From positions 1 to 6,078 of the forward strand of contig CAMJNB010000091.1 in assembly GCA_946407175.1 (NCBI GenBank): a stretch of DNA of 6,078 nt, given 5' to 3'. The notes under the pieces are model-generated. The model searched no databases and was not told the DNA's origin. It saw nothing but the letters and a program-made list of their open reading frames with translations. Within the stretch, counting starts at the first letter, position 1. Every line of letters begins with the position of its first letter. The DNA comes from an uncultured Selenomonadales bacterium. GTDB taxonomy: Bacteria; Bacillota_C; Negativicutes; Selenomonadales; Selenomonadaceae. Positions 1 to 4,733 of this stretch are shown one piece after another. Both the position numbers and the translations under genes were made by a program.

Positions 1-368
1 AGCCAGCGGTGAACAATTTTCACCGGACGTACGCCGTGCATAATGCCGTAGGGTACGCCGTGCAGTTTTAAATCCCGCGTTAAAATGGTGTAGAGATTTT
101 TTTTGATAATGCGGTTAATTTCGGCGCCGCGTCGTTCCTCAAGGTTTATGTTGTCGACATTTTGAAAAGTATGTACGCCGTCGGAATTTTTCACGGTAAG
201 CCGCGTTAAAACTTTTTTTCCGGTAACGTCATTGTAAATTTGAAAAGCGTCGAAGTCAGCCGCGTCGTCAGAGTCGGCAAGTTCAATGTGAAAGGCGCGT
301 AAAACTTCCCAAGTAACTTTGTGAATAACCTGCGCGTCGGAGTTTAGCTTAAAATTTTTAATCTTCAT
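1..368 (-). CDS. hemZ: HemZ-like coproporphyrinogen III dehydrogenase, N-terminal part (runs off left edge)
   Basis: I translated this stretch by hand: 122 residues are open from ATG at 368 to the window edge. The visible part matches the N-terminal, pre-radical-SAM region of HemZ. A helix near residues 86-100 (INRIIKKNLYTILTR) leads into VPYGIMHGVRPVKIVHR at about 105-121, the counterpart of the WGILTGIRPTKLLHK block of Bacillus HemZ. The CxxxCxxC iron-sulfur motif of the radical-SAM domain would lie outside the window, so catalytic competence cannot be judged. By family, HemZ is an oxygen-independent coproporphyrinogen III oxidase homologue; its exact role in haem synthesis is less certain than that of HemN. 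The ATG overlaps the fur stop in an ATGA, and an AAGG lies eight bases upstream inside fur, so translation is probably coupled to fur. This places a haem-related enzyme in the same transcript as the iron regulator. Confidence 0.78.
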   Translation of the reverse strand, partial: MKIKNFKLNSDAQVIHKVTWEVLRAFHIELADSDDAADFDAFQIYNDVTGKKVLTRLTVKNSDGVHTFQNVDNINLEERRGAEINRIIKKNLYTILTRDLKLHGVPYGIMHGVRPVKIVHRW

Positions 369-823
369 TTCTTACCCTTGCAATCGGCGCAGTAGCCGTA
401 AAATTTTACTTCGTGATTCACAATATCAAAGCCGGACTTTTCATTAATAACCCTTTCCAAATTTTCCAGCAGGTCCTCTTCAAACTCGATAATCTTTCTG
501 CACTTAAGACATATTAAATGGTGATGCTGATGCGTCTGCGGATCGGACGAATTAAGTTCATAGCGCGTACGTCCGTCGTCAAAATTTATTTTCGACAAAA
601 TGCCGAGTGAACTCAAAAGTTCAACGTTGCGATAAACCGTAGCAAGACCGAAGTCAAAATCTTTGCCTTTCAAAACGTCATAGACTTCCTCCGCGCTAAG
701 GTGATGATCGTTTTCGTTTTCAATGAAAATCTGCAAAATTTCTTTACGCTGCGGTGTCATCTTGTAGTGATTTTCAGACAGCTTAACGCGCAGATCCCTC
801 AAGCTAAAAAATCTGTCGCTCAT
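365..823 (-). CDS. fur: Fur family ferric uptake regulator
   Basis: A cytoplasmic metal-dependent DNA-binding repressor of 152 residues, normal for the family. The winged-helix domain covers about residues 1-90, with MTPQR at 22-26, LSAEEVY at 42-48 and the recognition helix GLATVYRNVELL at 59-70. The dimerisation and metal domain follows: the His cluster at 98-102, CLKC at 105-108 and CADC at 145-148, the two CxxC pairs of the structural zinc site. At the position where PerR has its oxidisable Asp this protein has Glu113 (IIEF), and the whole reads closest to Bacillus Fur, so iron sensing is likelier than peroxide sensing. The function remains a family inference; Zur is less likely. The ATG at 823 has a strong AGGGGAGGG site seven bases upstream that overlaps the stop codon of the preceding small gene. 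Only 14 bases separate the two genes, so any private promoter must lie inside that small gene. The stop overlaps the hemZ start. Confidence 0.93.
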   Translation of the reverse strand: MSDRFFSLRDLRVKLSENHYKMTPQRKEILQIFIENENDHHLSAEEVYDVLKGKDFDFGLATVYRNVELLSSLGILSKINFDDGRTRYELNSSDPQTHQHHHLICLKCRKIIEFEEDLLENLERVINEKSGFDIVNHEVKFYGYCADCKGKK

Positions 824-830
824 AAATAAT

Positions 831-839
831 CCCTCCCCT
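831..839 (-). promoter_or_regulatory. Shine-Dalgarno site of fur, overlapping the upstream stop codon
   Basis: AGGGGAGGG on the minus strand, seven bases before the fur ATG. Its first two bases are the last two of the TAG stop of the tail-only Rpn gene, so the two genes are packed as tightly as a ribosome site allows. This fixes the fur start at 823. Confidence 0.8.
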
Positions 840-927
840 AAATTAAATCGGCGTATTCTTTTTGTTTATCGGCGGGAACTCCCAGTGCGTCCATTGCCTG
901 CGTCGCCGTGAAGTGCAAATTTTTCAT
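838..927. repeat. Direct repeat, copy A (3' end of the tail-only gene)
   Basis: Ninety bases that match 1193-1282 at 83 positions with no gaps (offset 355). Both copies encode the identical 29-residue C-terminus starting MKNLHF and a stop. Of the seven differences, six are synonymous and one changes TAG to TAA. Confidence 0.95.
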
Positions 928-1176
928 TACCGCACGGATATTTGCAATTAAAGTTTTTTGGGCACCTTCAGCTATTCCCTCCGCCTTGCCTTCGGCTTTT
1001 AATTTGAGTATTTTTTGTACAATTTCTTTGATGGAGCCTTCTGCCGTACTTTCGGCTAATACCTCAGCCTTTCCTTGCAATATCCCTTTGGCGAATCCTT
1101 CTTCCTTGCCTTCGGCATACGCAAGTTCAAGTTCATCATGAAAAATTTCTGCAAACAAAGGGTTAATATAATGCAT
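838..1176 (-). CDS. Stand-alone Rpn C-terminal tail protein (RpnS-like small protein)
   Basis: A 112-residue protein that lacks any nuclease domain and corresponds only to the C-terminal tail of the Rpn nuclease encoded just upstream. NPLFAEIF at residues 5-12 and the last 29 residues (MKNLHF to EYADLI) are identical to that protein. Between them is a Glu/Gly/Lys/Ala-rich stretch with repeated AEG and AEGK units, probably helical or coiled-coil, about 44 residues longer than in the neighbour. The ATG at 1176 has GGAGG ten bases upstream and follows the nuclease stop by 16 bases. The start falls at nearly the same point of the tail as an internal ATG in the nuclease gene. In E. coli, Rpn nucleases are inhibited by a short C-terminal form made from an internal start; by analogy this gene may encode a separate inhibitor. 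The alternative is a leftover 3' end of a second Rpn gene. The 3' differences from the neighbour are silent, which argues against decay. Confidence 0.65.
   Translation of the reverse strand: MHYINPLFAEIFHDELELAYAEGKEEGFAKGILQGKAEVLAESTAEGSIKEIVQKILKLKAEGKAEGIAEGAQKTLIANIRAVMKNLHFTATQAMDALGVPADKQKEYADLI
1107..1161. repeat. Direct repeat, tail-start block, copy A
   Basis: Matches 1330-1384 (offset 223). The 21 bases at 1141-1161 are identical to 1364-1384 and encode NPLFAEIF; the rest is clearly related but diverged. The different offset from the 3' block shows that the middle of the tail changed in length. Confidence 0.85.
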
Positions 1177-1186
1177 TAAATTGAAG

Positions 1187-1191
1187 CCTCC
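1187..1191 (-). promoter_or_regulatory. Shine-Dalgarno site of the tail-only Rpn gene
   Basis: GGAGG on the minus strand, ten bases before the ATG at 1176 and just after the stop of the full-length Rpn gene. It makes independent translation of the small gene plausible. An ATG overlapping the nuclease stop region opens only five codons and is not a competing gene. Confidence 0.7.
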
Positions 1192-1192
1192 A

Positions 1193-1282
1193 TTAAATTA
1201 AATCGGCGTATTCTTTCTGCTTATCGGCGGGAACTCCCAACGCGTCCATTGCCTGCGTCGCTGTGAAGTGCAAATTCTTCAT
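1193..1282. repeat. Direct repeat, copy B (3' end of the full-length Rpn gene)
   Basis: Partner of 838-927; 83 of 90 positions agree, and the encoded 29 residues are identical. Confidence 0.95.
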
Positions 1283-1390
1283 AAGCTCACGAACATTTGC
1301 AAGAAAGTTTTCTTTTGCACCTTCAGCTTTACCTTCGGTATGCGCCGTTTCCAACTCGTCTTTAAAAATTTCTGCAAACAAAGGATTCAT
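1193..1390 (-). CDS. Possible internally initiated short Rpn product (65-residue tail)
   Basis: Within the nuclease gene, codon Met214 (ATG at 1390) is preceded at nine bases by GGATGGGAG, a better ribosome site than the one before the full-length start. Translation from here would give a 65-residue protein beginning MNPLFAEIF and containing only the helical tail. E. coli RpnA is known to make such a short form, which blocks the full-length nuclease. The separate tail gene downstream begins within four residues of the same point, which supports this being a real boundary. No expression evidence is available from sequence alone. Confidence 0.45.
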   Translation of the reverse strand: MNPLFAEIFKDELETAHTEGKAEGAKENFLANVRELMKNLHFTATQAMDALGVPADKQKEYADLI

Positions 1391-2029
1391 TTTATTCAAC
1401 TCCCATCCTTTATTACTTCTTACAAAGGCGGCACGTTCAGCAAGTATTTTAAGCCTCATATCGGCGGGATTTATGCAGAAAAAGTCGTGGATTAAATCTC
1501 CCAGCTGACTGCCGCTGTCGTCCTTGTAACTGCCGTTTACATAAATAATATGCGTGCCGTCGCCGAATTTTTTACCGGTCTCTTTTACAATTCGTTCAAT
1601 GTGATAAATTATCTTGCCGCCTTTTAAAACGTCATTTTCCGTGATAAAAATTACAAAGCTCTCCGGCAACACTTTGAACGGTTCGCCTTGTTTAAGTTTG
1701 TGATAATCCAGCATTGCGGAATTGTACCTTGCACGATTAGGCACCGCGCCCGCGTCTGTACGTTGCACTTCGATATTGTACATTTTGCCGCCGTCATCGG
1801 TAGCGAAAACGTCAAGGCGTACCGATCTGCCGTAAATATTTTCAATCGTCTTTTGCATTTCGACAGACTTAACTTCAAGGTCATTTTTATCAAGTATAAT
1901 TTGCAAAATGTATTCGACGCACGGCACATTGTCAGCAAAACATAAAACGAAAAAGGCGTCGTCAATGAGTCGCGCTCGGCTAAGCCATTCAAAATATTTT
2001 TCTTGGTCTATAATTTTTTCATCGTCCAT
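1193..2029 (-). CDS. Rpn family recombination-promoting nuclease / PD-(D/E)XK nuclease family transposase
   Basis: I place the start at ATG 2029 (278 residues). A longer reading begins at a TTG inside rfaE2 (2065), has no ribosome site and adds an atypical N-terminus. From ATG 2029 the protein opens with the usual family start, DQEKYFEWLSRARLIDDAFF. The PD-(D/E)XK core is visible as RLDVFATDDG at 71-80 (Asp73) and YNIEVQ at 85-90 (Glu87, Gln89), with the family's ExQ in place of ExK. Residues 90-190 complete the nuclease and middle region, and 214-278 form a Glu/Gly/Ala-rich helical tail. Rpn proteins are DNA endonucleases linked to RecA-independent recombination and, in E. coli, to phage defence and self-toxicity; they are often annotated as transposases. 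Only a weak purine-rich site (AAAGAAAGA) precedes the start, 13 bases after the rfaE2 stop, so translation may be coupled and low. An internal start lies at Met214. Confidence 0.88.
   Translation of the reverse strand: MDDEKIIDQEKYFEWLSRARLIDDAFFVLCFADNVPCVEYILQIILDKNDLEVKSVEMQKTIENIYGRSVRLDVFATDDGGKMYNIEVQRTDAGAVPNRARYNSAMLDYHKLKQGEPFKVLPESFVIFITENDVLKGGKIIYHIERIVKETGKKFGDGTHIIYVNGSYKDDSGSQLGDLIHDFFCINPADMRLKILAERAAFVRSNKGWELNKMNPLFAEIFKDELETAHTEGKAEGAKENFLANVRELMKNLHFTATQAMDALGVPADKQKEYADLI
1330..1384. repeat. Direct repeat, tail-start block, copy B
   Basis: Partner of 1107-1161. It includes 21 identical bases at 1364-1384 encoding NPLFAEIF. Confidence 0.85.
1400..1411 (-). promoter_or_regulatory. 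Internal Shine-Dalgarno-like site inside the Rpn nuclease gene
   Basis: AAAGGATGGGAG on the minus strand, nine bases before the in-frame ATG at 1390. It is formed by the Lys-Gly-Trp-Glu codons of the nuclease, so it could be coincidental coding sequence, but both its strength and its spacing suit initiation. Confidence 0.5.
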
Positions 2030-2042
2030 TAAAATCTTTCTT

Positions 2043-2501
2043 TCAATGCGCCGAAATTTTTTCAATTATATTCGTCGTAGATTTACCTGCCACCAAATTT
2101 ACAAGCTCGACGCGTCCGCCGTAACTTTGTACTATTTTGGATTCCGGCAACGTGTCAAGCGTATAATCGCCGCCTTTAACGTAAACATCAGGCTTAATTT
2201 CGGCAATAAGGTTTTCAGCCGTATTTTCGCCGAAAAATATCACGTAGTCAACCGCTTTCAAGCCGAGTAAAACTTCTGCGCGGTCATCTTGATTATTTAT
2301 AGGTCGCGTTTCTCCTTTCAACTTTTTAACTGATTCGTCCGTGTTAAGACCGACAATCAGCACGTCGCCGAAATTTTTTGCCGCAGTTAAATATCTTACG
2401 TGCCCTACGTGCAAAATGTCGAAACAGCCGTTTGTAAAGACGACTTTTTTATTTTTAAGCTCTTCGCGCAGATTAGGTATGGACTTTCTATCAACCAGCA
2501 T
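2043..2501 (-). CDS. rfaE2: D-glycero-beta-D-manno-heptose 1-phosphate adenylyltransferase (RfaE2/HldC type)
   Basis: A cytoplasmic nucleotidyltransferase that joins heptose-1-phosphate to ATP, giving ADP-heptose and pyrophosphate for the lipopolysaccharide inner core. From ATG 2501 it has 152 residues, about the size of a free-standing domain. VVFTNGCFDILHVGH at 20-34 carries the HxGH nucleotide-binding motif (His31, His34), YVKGGDY lies at 107-113, and KSTTNIIEKI at 140-149 is the C-terminal signature. Longer readings exist (ATG 2519, TTG 2525), but GGTGA lies six bases before ATG 2501. A diverged duplicate of the same start region at 2561-2609 keeps GGTGA and ATG at the matching place, so 2501 is the best start. 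It pairs with the kinase upstream; in enterobacteria the two domains are fused as HldE. The gene's 5' end lies in a 79-bp tandem duplication. Confidence 0.92.
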   Translation of the reverse strand: MLVDRKSIPNLREELKNKKVVFTNGCFDILHVGHVRYLTAAKNFGDVLIVGLNTDESVKKLKGETRPINNQDDRAEVLLGLKAVDYVIFFGENTAENLIAEIKPDVYVKGGDYTLDTLPESKIVQSYGGRVELVNLVAGKSTTNIIEKISAH

Positions 2502-2528
2502 TTTTGTCACCAATTTCATTAGCAAAAT
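2449..2528. repeat. Tandem duplication unit 1 (79-bp period), 5' end of rfaE2
   Basis: The 33 bases at 2449-2481 are repeated exactly at 2528-2560. The following bases to about 2528 align without gaps to 2561-2607 at roughly three quarters of positions. It covers the rfaE2 start, its GGTGA site and its first codons (IPNLREELKN). Confidence 0.92.
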
Positions 2529-2580
2529 TATTTTTAAGCTCTTCGCGCAGATTAGGTATGAATTTTTTATTTATCGGCAT
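2491..2580 (-). pseudogene. Vestigial duplicate of the rfaE2 start (29-codon reading frame)
   Basis: An ATG at 2580, with AGGTGA six bases upstream, opens a 29-codon frame beginning MPINKKF, then IPNLREELKN exactly as in rfaE2. It then runs into FANEIGDKNAG, a second version of the kinase C-terminus (FANEIGEQNADK), and stops at TGA 2493-2491. It is what remains of an rfaE2 start region after a tandem duplication. The frame overlaps the kinase stop upstream and ends eight bases past the real rfaE2 ATG, so ribosomes finishing it could restart on rfaE2. It is probably not a functional protein. Confidence 0.6.
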
Positions 2581-2607
2581 TTTGTTCACCTATTTCATTG
2601 GCAAAAT
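2528..2607. repeat. Tandem duplication unit 2 (79-bp period), rfaE1 end and duplicate rfaE2 start
   Basis: Partner of 2449-2528. It contains the true end of the kinase gene and the duplicate start codon. The likely break point is a short shared run, CTTAAAAAT in rfaE2 against CTGAAAAAT at the kinase end, where both proteins read LKN. Confidence 0.9.
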
Positions 2608-3598
2608 TTTTCAGCGCTTTCAAAAGTTCGGCTGAATTAACGGTAGAAGTACCGTACTTGCGAACGGCAACACCAGCGGCGTAGTTGGAAATTCGCGCGG
2701 CATTAACCGGCTCGGCACCTGCAGTAAGCGCCAACATAAACGCGGCAACGCAAGTATCACCGGCGCCTGAAACGTCGAAAACTTCGCTCTTGTCGGTAAC
2801 GGGTATGTGATGAACCGCGCCGCCGCGTTCAAACAAACTCATACCTTCTTCACCGCGCGTTATTAGCACGCCGTCTGAATTTAACGCCGCCAAAAGTTTT
2901 GAACCCGCGTCGATTAAGTCAGTCATATCATTAATTTCAGTTTTGGTGAAGGCGGCAAGTTCAGCGTCATTTTGTTTGGCGTAACCTATGCCTTCAAACG
3001 CGCCTATTCTGTACCGTGAATCGACAATGCTCGGAATTTTATTCTGCCCCGCGTAACGCACGATTAACTTTTTTATCGACTCGGTAATTGTACCGGCGCC
3101 GTAATCGCTTAAAATAATTCCGTCGACTTTCGGCAAAATTTTATCCAAATGCCCTATCAATGTCGCCTCAATTTTCTTTGAAAGCGGCGCTTTACTTTCG
3201 CGGTCAATGCGTACAATCTGCTGACTTACCGTAGCTCTGCCGCCGGCAATTATGCGCGTTTTTGAAATTGTCGGTCTGCTTTTATCGGCAACAACGCCGT
3301 CAACATTTACCTTGCAATCGGTTAAAATTTTTTTCAAACTGTCCGCATATTCATCGGCACCGGTGACACCTACGGCGTAAATTTTTCCGCCGAGTTTAGC
3401 CGCGTTTGCAATAACGTTAGCCGCGCCGCCTGCAACTACTTTTTTTCCTGCTTCTTCCAAAATTAAAACGGGAGCCTCACGCGAAATACGCGAAATGCGC
3501 CCGTCCAAATAAACGTCAGCAATTAAATCACCGACGACCAAAATTTTTTTTCCGCTAAATTTGTTTACAATGTTTTTGAGATTTTGCAACGTTATCAC
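2567..3598 (-). CDS. rfaE1: D-glycero-beta-D-manno-heptose 7-phosphate kinase (RfaE1/HldA type)
   Basis: A cytoplasmic PfkB/ribokinase-family enzyme that phosphorylates heptose-7-phosphate at C1 with ATP, one step before the adenylyltransferase encoded next. The reading frame has 343 residues. ILVVGDLIADVYLDG at 19-33 and GGAANVIANAAKLGG at 57-71 form the sugar-binding first half. ILSDYGAGT lies at 162-170, and DVSGAGDT at 275-282 is the PfkB signature, with Asp281 as the expected catalytic base and GAG as the anion hole. RISREAP at 37-43 is also typical of RfaE kinases. The start is uncertain. GTG 3598 gives the longest form, but the only good ribosome site, AAGGTGAT, overlaps that GTG and suits a TTG at 3589 (340 residues). 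The 3' end overlaps the vestigial duplicate of the rfaE2 start. Confidence 0.93.
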   Translation of the reverse strand: MITLQNLKNIVNKFSGKKILVVGDLIADVYLDGRISRISREAPVLILEEAGKKVVAGGAANVIANAAKLGGKIYAVGVTGADEYADSLKKILTDCKVNVDGVVADKSRPTISKTRIIAGGRATVSQQIVRIDRESKAPLSKKIEATLIGHLDKILPKVDGIILSDYGAGTITESIKKLIVRYAGQNKIPSIVDSRYRIGAFEGIGYAKQNDAELAAFTKTEINDMTDLIDAGSKLLAALNSDGVLITRGEEGMSLFERGGAVHHIPVTDKSEVFDVSGAGDTCVAAFMLALTAGAEPVNAARISNYAAGVAVRKYGTSTVNSAELLKALKNFANEIGEQNADK

Positions 3599-3605
3599 CT
3601 TTTTA

Positions 3606-3634
3606 GGGAACAGGGATTAGGGAATAGGGAACAG
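3606..3634 (+). repeat. G-rich heptamer array with G-quadruplex motif
   Basis: Four tandem heptamers of consensus GGGAWYA-like form (GGGAACA, GGGATTA, GGGAATA, GGGAACA) place GGG runs at 3606, 3613, 3620 and 3627 with four-base spacers, a textbook intramolecular G-quadruplex pattern. The G-rich strand is the plus strand, the template for these genes. Confidence 0.85.
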
Positions 3635-3654
3635 TTTTAAAATTTCCTAATCCC
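3613..3654. repeat. Inverted repeat (long hairpin) in the argC-rfaE1 gap
   Basis: Bases 3613-3625 pair with 3642-3654: 12 Watson-Crick pairs and one G-T position around a 16-base AT-rich loop. The left arm belongs to the heptamer array; the right arm is part of a related, oppositely oriented set built on GATTRGG. No run of T follows on the minus strand in the place a terminator needs it, so I see it as a repeat element or attenuating hairpin rather than a standard terminator. Confidence 0.7.
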
Positions 3655-3664
3655 CAATCCTTAA

Positions 3665-4702
3665 TCAAGGATAAATCGGAACAATGTCAAGCGCGGTAGA
3701 TTCGTCGAACCCTGCGGCAATGTTGAAGTTTTGAACTGCCTGTCCTGCCGCGCCTTTAACCAAATTATCTATAGCCGACAAAATTATAATTCTGCGCGTC
3801 CTCTCGTCGAAGTGCCACGCAATATCGCAGTAGTTTGAACCGCGTACAAATTTTGTTTCGGGATAAGCATTTCTGCCTAAAAGCCGAATGAATTTTTCAG
3901 CGCCGTAGAAATTTTGAAATACCTCGTCCAAAATTTTTTCGTCAACGTCCAAATTAAGTTTCGCGTAGCACGTAGCCAAAATGCCGCGTGACATTGGAAC
4001 AAGGTGCGGCGTGAAATTTATCGTGACGTTTTCGCCGCTTAAATCTGAAAGCGCCTGTTCAATTTCCGGCGTATGTCTGTGATGAGCGACGTTGTAGGCT
4101 TTAAAGTTATCGTACAACTCCGGAAAGTGGTTACCGAGTTTGGGACTTCTGCCGGCGCCGCTTAAGCCGCTTTTCGCGTCAACGATAATTGAATCAACGT
4201 CAACCAAATTATTTTTCACGACCGGCGCAAGTGCCAAAATCGACGCCGTTGTAAAGCAACCTGCATTGCCGATAATTTTAGCCGTGCGAATTTTATCGCG
4301 GTAAATTTCAGCCAAGCCGTAGACTCTCTGCGCGTCCTTGTGCGTATGTTCGACCTTGTACCATTTTTCATAAACAGCCACGTCATCAAAGCGGTAGTCA
4401 GCGCCTAAATCAATGATTCGTACCGGCAGTGACGCCAGCTTTTTACCGACGTCCATAGCGTGACCGTGCGGCAGTGCGATAAATACAAAGTCACTGTCCG
4501 CGCCGATTTTTTCAATGTCTTTCAAACTTTCCAGCGTCTTGTCGCAGATTTTAAAAAAGTGCGGATAGAGTTCGGAAATTTTTTTTCCCGTGTTACTTTC
4601 TGAAGTTATGTGAGTAATTTCAACTTGCGGGTGGCGTTGCAGTATCGCCAAAAGTTCCGCGCCTGCGTAGCCGGTAGCGCCGATGATGCTTGCTTTTATC
4701 AA
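3665..4702 (-). CDS. argC: N-acetyl-gamma-glutamyl-phosphate reductase
   Basis: The third step of arginine/ornithine synthesis: NADPH-dependent reduction of N-acetyl-glutamyl phosphate to the semialdehyde, in the cytoplasm. The 345 residues are the normal length. SIIGATGYAG at 5-14 is the nucleotide-binding glycine-rich loop, FIALPHG lies at 74-80, and IIDLGADYRF at 96-105 is typical. GNAGCF at 145-150 holds the catalytic Cys149, HHRHTPEI at 207-214 holds the catalytic-site His, and KGAAGQAVQN at 316-325 is the conserved C-terminal block. The usual active-site sequence is NPGC; here Ala replaces Pro. The start is TTG at 4702: it gives the family's typical MIKASIIGATG opening and has CGGAGG seven bases upstream. 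It lies 31 bases after trpB. No other arg gene is in the window. Confidence 0.96.
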   Translation of the reverse strand: MIKASIIGATGYAGAELLAILQRHPQVEITHITSESNTGKKISELYPHFFKICDKTLESLKDIEKIGADSDFVFIALPHGHAMDVGKKLASLPVRIIDLGADYRFDDVAVYEKWYKVEHTHKDAQRVYGLAEIYRDKIRTAKIIGNAGCFTTASILALAPVVKNNLVDVDSIIVDAKSGLSGAGRSPKLGNHFPELYDNFKAYNVAHHRHTPEIEQALSDLSGENVTINFTPHLVPMSRGILATCYAKLNLDVDEKILDEVFQNFYGAEKFIRLLGRNAYPETKFVRGSNYCDIAWHFDERTRRIIILSAIDNLVKGAAGQAVQNFNIAAGFDESTALDIVPIYP

Positions 4703-4709
4703 AATTTTT

Positions 4710-4715
4710 CCTCCG
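4710..4715 (-). promoter_or_regulatory. Shine-Dalgarno site of argC supporting a TTG start
   Basis: CGGAGG on the minus strand, seven bases before the TTG at 4702. It is one of the best ribosome sites in the window and decides the non-ATG start. Confidence 0.8.
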
Positions 4716-4733
4716 TCTTAAAATTTTTCGCCG

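Noticed and set aside
2030..2065. Upstream extension of the Rpn nuclease to a TTG inside rfaE2, adding 12 residues
   Set aside because: No ribosome site precedes it, the added residues are an out-of-frame reading of the rfaE2 end, and the ATG at 2029 gives the typical family N-terminus.
2502..2525. Longer rfaE2 starts at ATG 2519 or TTG 2525
   Set aside because: Neither has a ribosome site, and the extra residues are a readout of the duplicated kinase 3' end. ATG 2501 has GGTGA at six bases, mirrored in the duplicate.
3606..3634. CRISPR-like array of short repeats
   Set aside because: Units are only seven bases with no spacers, which makes this a heptamer minisatellite and not a CRISPR array.
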